Part shown: piece by piece, positions 11,900 through 23,756 of the stretch
Layout: every line of letters begins with the position of its first letter
Numbering within the stretch: the stretch's first letter is position 1
Assembly (NCBI GenBank): GCA_035772785.1
Contig: JAOCPU010000004.1
Span: forward strand, 186,001-250,000
Length of the DNA stretch: 64,000 nt
From: Phlebiopsis flavidoalba
Taxonomy: Eukaryota; Basidiomycota; Agaricomycetes; Polyporales; Phanerochaetaceae
Direction: 5' to 3'
The notes under the pieces: generated by a model
Told to the model about the DNA's origin: nothing
The model's input: only the letters and a program-made list of their open reading frames with translations
Databases searched by the model: none
Translations under genes and position numbers: made by a program

Positions 11900-14640
11900 A
11901 TGCGAGCATATTTATCGCAAGACAGTGGTTCTCAGCCTTCGATAACCGCCCCTCCTTCAAATTCGCGTACACTTAGAAGGTCCCTAGTACTGTGTCTTCT
12001 TTTAGCACTGTGAAAACGAAATACTTCACCTACGCCGCCGAGGACTCCGGTCAAGGCCGAGCCAGTCGAACCGAGTCTCTCCAGCCGCCCAATGGACACC
12101 ATGGAGATGGTTATGGAACGCAAAAGCAAACAAGCTAAGAGGGAGCGCCGAGGTGAGTAGACCCACACATCCCTGTTTCACAAATTTTCATGTACAACTG
12201 GTTGCCTTCTATCCCACAGCTAGGTCACAGTCCCGCTCGCGAGACGACCGACGGCGTATCTACTGCGCATAAGAACCTCACTCCGTCGCGCAGTACGACG
12301 CCTCTAATTGAGTATCACGCTCCGTCACTCTAATAGTCCACGAGCTTGACCACGCCGTGCCCCATACCAGTCTCCCCCTGGTGACACCTCACCATTTCAA
12401 GTATTATAGTGGAGCGTGTTATGGAGCGAAGCATCTACCTCGCAGTCCCCCATAGTAAGCATCACATCATATCAATCGATTGAACGTCATGTTTATGACG
12501 CAATCCTTTTAGGACGGGGGAGTTCGCCGCCAATGCCACCCCCCTGAGACCCCTCGCAAGCAGCATACGGTCGCCGCCTTCAAGCTCCCTGACTCTCTCG
12601 GGCCCCTAAAACTCCGGTCAGCCGCCATATCCTCTCGTCATCCATCTCCATCACATTCCGCAACGCCACAGTCAAGTCCAGCGCGTATTAGTAAATATTG
12701 TATCTTCTCCCAGGCCCGATGAGGAACTCGCCCGACTCTCGGAAGAAGATGAGTTAGTACGACTTGCCGTATACCCTTCCTCCAGGTCCGTACTCCAAGG
12801 TGAAACCGGATTTCTCCTATGCCGCCCTCATGGTCAGGCAATCCTGTCCTCGCCTGAACACCGCCTCACACTTCAGGATCATCTTATGAGTGGATTACAA
12901 CCGTGTATCCGTTTTAACACACACGTGGTGAACAGACTTGGATGAACTCTATTCGGCATTCCCTGAGCACTATGGCGGTTTTCCGCAAGATTACGCGTGG
13001 CCGTAATGAAGGCAAGAGTCTATGGGCTATCTGGGACTGCGATCTGCCATGTTTTGCAAACGGAGGCTTCAGGAAAACACTCTGTGCCGACATGGTAAAG
13101 GCGAAACCCCCACCTGCCAAGTCAGGCCCTAAACGAAAGACAACGATGGACGATGCTTTAACGAGAGAAACCAAGAAACGAAGGATCAAAGAGAACGAGG
13201 GGCCATTGCCAAGGAGAAGAACCGGATACCAGAACAAGCTTTTTCCCATCAGTCATCGCAGTTTGCCCCAGTGTTGCCACCATTCCACGCTCCTATGTAT
13301 CAGAACGTGCATCAACAGCCGTATTATCAGCCATATTCCCGCCGCTGCCCAACAGTGTCCGCGGAATCCCTATTCCCTCCTCTGCCTGCTACCTCGGCGT
13401 ATCATCGGGCGCGATGTCCATGTCACGTCCCTCTTCCACTTCGCTCTCCAGAGCCAGCTCTGGTGGAGTGGCCGGTCCCTCCGGAATACCGCCTCTAGCA
13501 TCGCCAGAACAGCGTCGCCAGATAACCCGACCCGGGTGCCCGTCGCCGAACCCTGGTCTACGTCGTCGTCCGTCGTCGCTGCCAGAGCTGACATCGTCGT
13601 CTAGTTCAGCTCCAAGCCCCGCCGTTTGCCATCATTGGACAGCTCATCTGCCATGTTGGAAGCGGTCTTTGCAGGACACGGCCGACCCTACCCGTCTTCG
13701 ATTCTGAAGATGAAGTCGACAAACTTACTGCACAATGTGCTGGCATCGCTTCCACTCTCGATGCGTTGGAGTCTGGCGTTGCGGTTCCGGAATGGGGGGC
13801 TCGTATGAGGTCTGGTTACAGAGATACTACCCCCTTCTGTCGAAAAGAACCTCCTCCACGCGTCCCAAGGTAAGTTGACTCCATGTCTTAACAATATGTC
13901 TGGGCGATTTACCGTCTGTATAGGGCTTTCCCATTCACTGTCCCCTCGCGGCACCGGAATCTCCTACTACAGAGCGGCGGTTAGCAAAGGGCAAAAGCAC
14001 GAATGCGATCACCCAGCCCAGCCTCATGTATCCTACGCCCGAGACGGCCAACCTTCACCCCCACCGAAGACTCCCCCTGGCAAGACCATGCACACCACCT
14101 CGCAAGCTGTCTTCGTCTGCATCGAGGACCGTACAATTGTCCCCACAACGGACGCCCCTCTCTCACCGTGTTTTGCACATGAGCCCCTCTCCCAGCCTTG
14201 CGCACTACAAGTCTAATCTAGACCCACCTCCAGCAGCCGTTTTCCTTCCTCAAGCTCCCTTATTTGTCAGGGTTTGCCCACCCATAGGATCCATCTTTGA
14301 CCTTGCCAAATCCGGATTCGCTGCGAACCCCCTCTAAGCAACGGACTACACCAATCAAGGGGGGCTCAGGGATAAAGGGCACCGAGTTCTCTCCCTTTGC
14401 GCCACAACGCCTCATGTTTGGCTCAGACTCGCCTTTCAGGACGCCATCATCAGCGATAGTGGATCCTTGCAACCCGAGCGTGCTGCTTGAACAAGAAAGT
14501 CATGCGCTACGACTCACAAGACCCCCCTGCACGATAGCCCCGGAGGCTCCCTGTTCGGCAAGCGAAGCATCCTGTACGATAGTCCCGGCACGGTCCCTCC
14601 CGATGGGATAAATTATGGTAGCCTGTCATCCTTCCTCTGT
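11900..14640 (+). CDS. Forkhead (winged-helix) transcription factor
   Basis: Sequence-specific DNA-binding regulator. The winged-helix domain spans about 12780-13130 and is read across frames and one short intron: KPDFSYAALMVRQ, AILSSPEHRLTLQD, EWITTVYPF, WMNSIRHSLSTMAVFRKI (recognition helix), GKSLWAIWD and FANGGFRKTLCADM (wing). A basic segment with KSGPKRK and KKRRIKE follows. A long Ser/Pro-rich tail ends with LRTPSKQRTTPIKG, RLMFGSDSPFRTPSSAI and a segment read SPGGSLFGKRSILYDSPGTV; the SP and TP sites suggest CDK control. The N-terminal region (11900-12700) is only suggested by Ser/Gln-rich pieces such as SQDSGSQPSITAPPSNS, so the start is tentative. Related fungal proteins include Hcm1/Fkh2- and Sep1-type cell-cycle regulators; I cannot say which orthologue this is. 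Confidence 0.85.
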
Positions 14641-15307
14641 TCGTCGCTCATCTATCGCAAAACATTCCTCTTTTGATTACCTACGCACCGGCATTCGCGT
14701 TTACACTAGCCTCTTATCCTCGTATTATGGTCTCAGCATGATGTCTATCTTCGCCGCCGTTGGACCCTGTCCTGACCCGTGCCTACGAATACCTAATGAA
14801 CCTGAACACGCCCTCCCCGTGATGTCTTCGCTATGTCTCATCCTTGTCCACGCCCCCTCGCTATGTGTCGCTTGATGTTTTTGTTGCTCCCAATAATAGC
14901 TAGTTGTATCCTTGTCGCGCGTGGCAGAACAATTTCTCGCTTTTTGTGTATCCCTTCGTTCATACACGATAACCCTCGACGGGCTATTCGTCCGAGTTTG
15001 AAAGCATTGGCTCCTGTATTTGTTGACCGACCGTGCGTTATTCAATGTGCTCTGTTATGTGCATGAATATCTGAAACCATTTGACTTTCCACAGAAATCG
15101 CTGAAGATTCACGCACATATTGCGCAGTAAGTCTGGATTTTGGGACCCACAACTGCTGCTGGCTGGAGTCGTCCGGAAACTGCGGACCGCAAGCCCCCTA
15201 TGACACACTTGGGCGCCAAGTGCATCCTCATAACGAGGAGTCTAGCATGCACCATGCTACCTCTTCATCTTATCGTCTACCACCATCCCCCACCAATACC
15301 TACAAGT
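14641..15307. other. Intergenic region, forkhead 3' end to F-box/RCC1 start
   Basis: Holds the 3' end of the forkhead gene and the promoter of the next one, both on the plus strand. Only short unrelated open frames are present and no element was recognised. Confidence 0.4.
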
Positions 15308-17660
15308 ATGCCTACAATTGAAGACATTCCAGTCGAAATTCTTCTCGACGATCTGTTTCCTTTGCTATCAGTGACTGACCTCCAGCATCTTGGTGCGACA
15401 AAGAAATACTTCTATAAGCTTACCTCCGATGATCTTCTTCTGGAAACGCAAGATACAAGAGGACTTTAACTTTCCAGAATCTGACACTGCGAGGAAGACT
15501 GGGTGGAAATTCATATACAAGCGTCTCGCCAATGCCAAAGCTTTACGTATGGGGGTTCGTGAATCGTCTCTTCCCTTAGCAGGTCAATTTGAACTAACGA
15601 TGCGCATAGTGACTATGCAAATCGCAGGCTTGCGGTTCATCCGAGGGCCCTGTCAAAGACTGTAATATTACGGTGGAGTCCCGTACCCCCTGCGTCTCCG
15701 ATGTCCCAGGCGCCCGAATCGTCAGCTTAGTGGCAGGCGGCATGTACGTTCTTCTCTGGTGGCCAGATTTTGACCTATCTTCATACCAATTCCAGGTCGT
15801 TTTTTTTACCGCCATCGATGATCAGGGACGAGTATACGTCTGGGGTAATATTTGAGTCCCGTTTGCATAAAGAGTTCAACTTATTTCTTCAACAGGATGC
15901 TTAGAACACGGCATGGATTGGCTCTACAGAATGACGGCTTCTCTGAACGGGCTAAGATAGCTGAGGACCCCAAAGCTACTCGATCTTCCATGTACAATGC
16001 GCAGCATTAGGTCAGTATCATCCCATCTATCCATCTAGAACTCTATTACTTTGGGAACGGCAGCTGTGCGCGATTGCACAGCGCAGGTTTGGATTCTGAC
16101 TCTAATGTGTGGACCTTCACCTCCTGGGGGCCGTCCATTCAAATTGGTTTGCCCTTCTCTGGATAAGACAATCAATCATTCGACCCCTGTACAAGTCGAG
16201 ATGTGGGTGGTCATTCACGTCTATCCTCACGGAAGGCGGCGACGTCTTCGTGTACTGGCCTTTGCAGGGCACAATGTCTCAGGCACTGCATCATTACGGA
16301 GACGAAATGAGAACAAACAGGGAGATGAGAACCAAAGCTGCGTGCCTCGTCCGAAGACCCGGTCATTCCATGCCATGCCTGGGATCTGACAACTTACGAA
16401 CCTCATCGTCTTCCACCCCGATACCCTCCAACCTTCCTCGTTTGAGTGGAACTGGAGCTCCCGCAGACACTTTGGACGGGGAACCGATACTCATACGAAT
16501 CGCTGGAATGGACCACAACCTTATTGGCTTGACAAATCAAGGTCATGTGTTGAGATACAACAAACTCACTGGCGAGGATATGTACAGGGAAGGCCGTTGG
16601 GAAATACGTATGTTTCTTGTTTCTCGGCTGGCAGTCGTTTTGACTCAGAAACGATTTAGCTGCCTTACTTCAGTGAACTCGAGAAGGTCAAGGAGGCTCC
16701 CATCCTTCGCTGATGGGTCGCTGAAACCCCCTAGCTCTATGCATGTTACCCACGTAAGTGCAGCATTCTATCGACCACATTCTGAAGCTGTGCTAAACTA
16801 GAAACCAGATATCTGCGCCACTTCAGAACGTTCGTGGTGGCACTCTACCTCAGGTGTGTACACCTCAGGCCCTGAATCCATCGTCCTTCTCAAACAGATC
16901 GACACAGAGATAGTGCTGAGAATCATATACCGAGCGCACCGCCCCCCTTGCGCAGCCTCTCAAGCCAGACGTAATCCCCTCTCTCCAATACCGCTCTGTC
17001 ATTTCCATCGTCCTTAGGTGACTACCACTACGGTGCACCTCACGTCGGACGGGACGCTTCTGACGTGGTGTGTGTGCGATTCTCGGCAAGACAAAGTTCT
17101 CCAGAGGCGCGTCGAATCGGCCTTGGTTGAGCCCTGTGGATAATTATTCCACAGGGGGCAAACCGGAGGGTGGGTTCAGGGTCAGATGATCGTGCGAGAA
17201 ATTGGCTGTTATGGAGGACTCGTTGCGCGACGCTGCCGTTCACACACCGCCCCGAATGTTCACCGATCCTACTAGAGGTGAAGTTTGATCATATGCTCAA
17301 GATAAAGGAAAGAAAAAGTATGTCTTTGCATGCTACCTAAGTGCGCAGCCTCGGGGATAATGCACATTGGTGCGTACCTAGTGATTGATCTTGAGGTCTG
17401 TTTGTGCGCTCCTTTCACGTGAAAATCAGCACTGATGTCGAACTTCATCGCAGACCGATGTAAGAAGAGAAGAGGAAATCGAAGACAAGGATCAACACTC
17501 TCCTGCAGAACCCTGACAATCTTGGCCGATGGCGGCAATGGCAAGGCCCCCCGATCTACCTATAAGGGTACTCCTCCTGTTGCCCCCTTCCGCAGTCGGG
17601 CTCGCCGGGCGAGGGTCGTCCGGCCAGAGTCGGACACGGGCGACGGAGGTCTTGATGCGC
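15308..17660 (+). CDS. F-box protein with RCC1 repeats (Saf1-like SCF adaptor)
   Basis: Probable substrate-recognition subunit of an SCF ubiquitin ligase. The start at 15308 opens directly into an F-box, IEDIPVEILLDDLFPLLSV, followed by LQHLGATKKYFYKLTSDDL and a segment read FWKRKIQEDFNF. RCC1-type beta-propeller repeats follow: VPGARIVSLVAGG, AIDDQGRVYVWG, ILTEGGDVFVYWP, MDHNLIGLTNQGHVLRY, and GDYHYGALTSDGTLLTW near 17020-17075. The last recognisable parts are EVKFDHMLKIKERK at about 17275, GAYLVIDLE at about 17370, and a Pro/Gly-rich tail near 17540-17630. This order (F-box, then RCC1) matches yeast Saf1, which targets unprocessed vacuolar or secretory proteins. Several introns and frame breaks occur. 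The end is approximate. Confidence 0.85.
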
Positions 17661-20600
17661 AATGTCATTCGTATTCGTCCGAAGGTGTTGGAGAACGATA
17701 TTCATAGTCACAAGAATAAAAAAAAAATTTAAATCAAAATAGGTTAAAAAGACTATGTTACATAGAAAACATTGGGTGTGATGATTTGACATACCTTCGT
17801 CGGTGTTGCTTCGAGCGACAGGCGACCAAAAGTGAAGGGATACGTCTGCGTCTATGACCACGTCAGGGATAAGAAATCAAAAAGGTCACAACACAACTTT
17901 GTACACATATAACCGGTTAGACAGGTCTCCTTTCCGTGACTTGTTAAACATATCAGTCGAAGAAGGCGCGTGGGGGTCCCCAAGCAGCACTTTAGCTTTG
18001 ACGTCGCCGCTAACTCACGTTGAGACTAATGGTCAACAAGTTAGCTCAGTGAAAGCTGATTCTGAATTAAAATCTCACTAACGCACCTGATGGATTGTTA
18101 CGACGTGTTCCGCCGGAGGGTGCTAATCTGGGGCTGGGGGTATCCATTGTTTCTTGGACAAAAAAAAAAACAAAATTGCGCTTCCAATGCATAGGTTAAT
18201 GTTGCAAGGATCTTCACACGGCTTGATAAGTGTGTCTAAGTTGCACTTTACCTCCTGAATATCCAAGCCGGAAACTGTCCGTACCCTCTTTTTCCAAGAG
18301 CACTCGAGACTTCGTTTGCTGGCCTGGGGGGTTGGGACCATACTTCGGTAGTAGACGTAATGTATCCGCTTTTAAGGCCCGGCTCGACACACATAGAATG
18401 TAGATGTAGGTAACGAATCATCTAACCTGTCAATTATTAGAGCTAAGATCGTTAGAGCGCGAAATAAGGACATACACCAAGCTGTGCTGAAATCCTCGGT
18501 ATACGAGCTGACCCGGTCGTTTGAAATCAAGTCTCATAGAGGATATAAAGACCCCAATGGGGGTTGAAGTCAGTCCAACAGGGCGTCGTACCAGATTCCG
18601 GACATTATCGATTTCCAAATACACCGACAATGCTCTGTTGTTGGAGAAAGGGGGGGGGGGGGGCGCTCTGGTAACGCATTTCCATAGTCGAATGCTAATG
18701 AGTGTGGATGTTGCCGTGACTTGATTTTTGACAACTGACAAAGAATAACATGCTTGTCATCCCATTGAGCTGCGGCGCAAGATATGGGGTCGGTGATAGA
18801 GCTTGTGCTTGCGACCTAATATGCGCAATCGTCTGAATAGCCAAGACTAGGCTCCCGTCAGCACGAGAGCAAAATTTACTACTGAAGCAACGTACCAAAG
18901 GTCCGCCAAAAAAACACAGTTCGTAGTCTGTAAATGGTCCAACTGCTCAGCAAATTGTGAAAGTTTAAAATATCTCTCAGGATAACATACGGAAGAAAAT
19001 GGTGATAAATCTGTTGTAGCTCCATACAACATCCAGCCAAAACTCCATGCCTAGCGATAGGTGGTCAAAACATTCATACCAGTAATACAAAAGCGCAATC
19101 GCAAAGACCAATGATTGCAATCCGCGATGAAGTTCTATAAAGCATACATACAGTCAATGTGGGATAACATCTTAGCAAACAGCAACTACAATGTCACATA
19201 CATTTTTGTCATATAAAAGAAGACTCTGACGGCGTACTATAGATGTAGATGTGTCTAGGGAGAGGTATATATTTGCACCGTTCGGAGTGTTTTTCAAAAA
19301 AAAAAGTGGTCTATAAAACCTCTGCTTCATGAAAGAAACCAGACGATATGACGTGCCCGATAGCAATCATGAGCTGTAATGTGGCCAAGCCGAGAAGAAA
19401 GCTGCGGGTTAATGCATCAGTTTTGAACACTTTTTCTGTAAGTTACCGGGGTATTGAGTGGAAAAACGACAAAGTACTCCAACCCGTCGACGTATATCTT
19501 CACCTGTCCTTCCTTCATTCGGTACAACGTCGGCACCACAGCAGGATATATAAAGCAGGCTGCTAGAATGTGATTTAGATGTTCTCTTTCGAGGGGGTAA
19601 AACGACAACGTGGAGACATAAAGACATACTTTTAAGCCTAGGAGCTGAATTAGCTAATATACCATCAACAAAAAGCCGCGATCCAGCTCCACCATAAAGG
19701 GGACCGCCATTCGAAGTAAGAAACCCAACAAAGCGACTTGGGGGGGGGAGATTATAGGATATATCTGGTGGCTTGGACGGGTATTCCGTAACGAGGACAT
19801 TTGTGGGAGCTTGTTGTGAACGTAATGGCCTAAATGGGAGCTCCCTCGCACTTCAAAGGCTGTGGTCCCTGGAGAAAATGTAAGTTTAACGTAACATGAT
19901 ATATCGGAAGAGCCGTGCGATAGGGATCATTACGGTTTGTCACCAGGAAGTCTAATGAAGTGTCTGCGCCTCCGATTATCATCAGGAGTGGGAGTTGCTA
20001 AATTGATTCATTGGGACTTGTCCTGGCCGTAAAGATCTGCTCCAAAGTTCAATCATTGCTCCCTCTTCACATAACGGTGAGCACATCAGTCAAGCCAGGC
20101 AAGGATGTAGGACTGGTCTGGACATTTAATAAGTCCGGAGGCCGTGTGAGTAATCAAGAGTCGGAAGACCAAACCCTCCCCCGCCGTTTCGGATGTACAG
20201 GTACAATATGTCGATTGTCATCGTGCTGACTGTCAAGTTTCTCTTGTGACCGTCAATTTCTTGGGCAGATATTATATCTTCTCAGATTGCATAGGATATT
20301 TTACAGTCCATTGTTTGATACTATAGTGTACCTTTTAAACGATCACGCTGGTTTGATCACGCACATAAGACCTAAATAGAAACTTACTACTTATCTGGTT
20401 TCGCAGCTAAGAAAATAGTGGCCTATAAAAATGTCAAATCTTTCGTGTCGATCGATCATGACACCGGGGTTACAGTGCTCTGGGCCTTTGTGATTACTAC
20501 GGCTGGAGAAATGCCGGCACTGGCACGATTGCTAGTCATTGCAATATCCACATCAGATACCCCTGGGCCCTGAGACTTCCAACCGTTGAGCCTGGGGTTC

Positions 20601-21052
20601 AGTGCAGTCAACGTCCTTTGCACCACTAGAGTATGGATCCAAGTCTTGTGGCTTTTTCGGTCCAACACATTGAAGCTCGGCTACGCATTATTTCAACGTG
20701 GATACATGCACGCATCCTTTCTTCAAAAAATCGTACCGTATGTCATACTTTGCTTTATTGATGTGTGCACTTTTGAAAAAGGAAGATCAAGACAGGATGT
20801 CGGGAGTCCGCAGAACATCGAGCATTATTATGACACGGAGTGAATACACTCGAGTAAAAGGTTCCGGTCTTATTCGTAAGGGCTCACGAAAATGACAGCC
20901 GACGATCTCATAATTCGCGCGTATGATCAACAAACATTAATGATTCAAGTCTTCATCCGGGGCAGCGAAAGGCGATGCCTAAGGTCCATGATCAGCGCTG
21001 ATGACTAGATACCTCAGGCTCTTGCCCAAGGTGGCAGCAATACGTTCCTAGA
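17661..21052. other. Unresolved 3.4 kb with coding-like minus-strand fragments
   Basis: No gene could be assembled. On the minus strand several pieces look coding by composition: SVYLEIDNVRNLV (about 18650), FFLADLWYVASVVNFALVLTG read loosely near 18850-18920, LVFAIALLYYWYECFDHL (about 19080), LATLQLMIAIGHVISSGFF (about 19350), VDGLEYFVVFPLNTPVTYR (about 19470), and VITKAQSTVTPV (about 20480). Several are hydrophobic, which suggests one or two fungal membrane proteins broken by indels. None matches a family I can name. Homopolymers (G run at 18651-18662, several A runs) lie between them. Confidence 0.3.
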
Positions 21053-22308
21053 TTAAGCCCCCACAGTCTTTCCATCTTCAAACCATTTTTCAGCAGTGGA
21101 CTCGATTCCAGTGTATCACCGGTGTAGTTGACCTCTCCTCATCCAGCTCTCCAGAGTGTCACCGTGAGGATTAATCCTGCGGTTCCAGGCTACATCCCGC
21201 TTGATGATGTCGTCGGGCTGGTAAAGGTACCAGAATCTGGTGTGAAGTTCTCTCTGAACGTCGTCGAACCATCGCCGTGAGATCGCTCATTGGCAACAGG
21301 CTGATCGACGTTGGTGAGGTTCTCGGAAATGCTCCTCAACCGTGAGGTTTGCAGCGATGGCCTTCTTGCCCGTCACCTTCGTAAAACGTCGAGACGAGCT
21401 CCTTGAGGACCGACCATCTCGGTGACGATCTTGACCGGTCTTGGCCTGAGACCTCGGCGCGGTGGTCGAAAGAGGTACCGGGCGAAGAAGCCGATGTCTC
21501 GCAAGGAGATGTACGGAACGTGACCGTCGCCCAAAGGCATCGCAAAAGAAGACGTAGGTACCATCTTCACGGCGAGTAATAGGGCCTTGAAGAGGCTACA
21601 TTCGGTTGTGTCGTGAGCCAAGCTCCAGGACGACATGAATGCAGATGCTTACGCTGTTAAGCATGTCGAGGTAGGGTCCGGTTGTAACAATACTCCATTG
21701 ACATGTCATAGTCGCTCACGACGGACGGCTGGGCCTTTAGCCAGTCTCCAACACGACCCTTGGCGTTGTAGTGGTCAGCGCTGTATTTCGGATTGTATCC
21801 GGTAAGCTGCAAATGTACCGCATAAGCTATCGACTCTATCGTGAACAGAAAGAAGACATACCTTGTTGACGTAATCAAGGCCACTCCAGATCCAATGACG
21901 CACACTTTTAGCTTGCTTGGCGAGCTCGAAGACCTTCATGCCCAAGAATATTTCTTTCTGCTCGCCGACTGTGAAAGAGTCGATGTTGACCCAGGCACCG
22001 TACACGCCATTGCAATGCATCATAAACGTCTGTCATGTTGTCAATCGAACCTGGGGCAGATGCCTGTTAGCGACATTTTTACGAGGTGCATAGGACAACG
22101 CGGACCTTTGAAGATATGCACGCCTTTAGCTTAGGCGTGCGAGCCCTTTAGCCCAGGCGGTCTCTCGGGATCGCGTGTCAGTGCACGGATGCCATAGGGA
22201 GATGGTGTACCGTCGAGGGCGTTCGGGGGCCAGGAGAGCGTCGATGACGGCCAAGCCTTGAGCACCAGTGGCACCGATCACGAGAATGATCTTTTTGCTA
22301 GAAGACAT
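21053..22308 (-). CDS. NmrA-like NAD(P)-binding protein
   Basis: Rossmann-fold protein of the atypical short-chain dehydrogenase group; members act as redox sensors (NmrA) or as reductases. The start at 22308 leads to ILVIGATGAQGLAVIDALL, with the GxxGxxG nucleotide-binding loop within the first 20 residues. Later frames give GVYGAWVNIDSFTVGEQKE, VFELAKQAKSVRHWIWSGLD, GYNPKYSADHYNAKGRVGDW, PLGDGHVPYISLRDIGFFAR and FWYLYQPDDIIKRDVAWNRR. The frame giving ESTAEKWFEDGKTVGA then reaches TAA at 21053-21055. Length, about 330 residues after removing short introns, is normal for the family. The catalytic Tyr-Lys pair of classical SDRs is not evident, as expected in this group. Frame breaks look like indels. 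Confidence 0.87.
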
Positions 22309-23268
22309 GGCTGGGCGATGTATGAATGATGATTTGAGTATGCAGAGGACCTACGAGCTGAAAGAGGTATTTGTACCTTTCGTAGGTTCGGTCAAAGAAA
22401 AGATGGAGATACCCCCTCGCCGATGCTGCACCGCTGTGAGACCTTACCAATGCCGAACGCGTATTTTAACGCTGAATTTCGCCTCCCCGCAAAGGTCGGG
22501 GAATCGACGGTCAGTATAGGGTTTGCTTCGGCGTTTCCTGAAAGGGCAATGACCGAGGGTGTGGCGGCCGAGCTCCCACAACCTGACAGGCGAGGCACAG
22601 CAGTGCGGCCTGTGGGTTGGGGTATTACACCATCCCGCATTTTAGTCAGGCGTGTACTTCGTACTTGCATACACCACGTTGTTTGTGTCGAGCACTGGTG
22701 GTGCCCTTGGTGTAGAGAGCTTCTTCCGACTCCGACTTACTGGGCACTAAATCTAGACAATGAAGGCGGTCAGAAGAAACACAGCGGTGTCAAGTACACG
22801 CTAGACTACTCACATTTACCTGCTATGGAGAGGCCAGTGTTTTGGCTCAGCTTTGAAGACACAGATCACACATCAATCTTAGGCTTTGGTGCACAATGAT
22901 CGGCTCAACTGCACTAGTAAACCATGATATTATTCTATTCTTGGGATGGCGACCGAGCGTGATGTCGTTACGTGTCTGACTGAACGTCTCCCAAAGGCGA
23001 TTAAGAGACCTAGCCGATAGCGAGCTCAAGATTAGGCCTTGCCCTATTTCCAACGGGGACGACCGAGGTCGACGTTTGCTATCCCGAGGCTATGCCCGAG
23101 TCTATATCTGGGCCGCGCTCTCATGTGATCCAAATGAATATCGTAGTCGTTATCTACCGAGCACCGATTTAATCCAGCACAAATAAATTGTTTTCGAGAA
23201 AGCGTGGTTGGCTCAAAGACCCCAAAAACTGAGATGTGACTGAGTATTCACTCAAACTATTTACGCGA
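22309..23268. other. Intergenic region between NmrA-like gene and Noc4
   Basis: Contains the NmrA-like promoter (right of 22308) and the Noc4 3' flank. A short inverted pair CCCCG..CGGGG sits near 22486-22502 and may be a regulatory site or chance. No gene is supported, although weak open frames exist. Confidence 0.35.
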
Positions 23269-23722
23269 TCATGAAAAGGTCCAGAGCTCGCTCAGCTTAT
23301 CTGATCCGAGACTCCACCACCTCTTCCTCTCCTGTGGCCTCCGTTTCCTGAAGAAGGAAACCCATTGGTGCTGCTGGAGCTCGAACGCGACCGCGGGCTC
23401 TTTCTTGATCCTACGTATAACTTTTTCGACTCGGTCTCGTACAGCTGCAGCGCCAGGCTGGCTCAAGCGCGCCGAAAGCAGTGAGAGAAGAAAAATGATG
23501 TACCGTGCTGTACGTGTGGTCAAGGAAGTCCTCAAGCGCGTAGTTTGGGCTTCGTGAACGCCTCCTCGAAGATCTTCGCTAGCGTCGATTACCGCAGAGT
23601 GGTAGTGCTCTCTATGGGTGTGTAGTTCCCAAAGAGAGGAATCGATGGCGTTTTGTCAAAGTCGGGGTTTAGCTCGTTGAAATTAAACGGATCTGATGCG
23701 GCTAGTCAGAACGAGCACGTCC

Positions 23723-23756
<34 letters not shown>

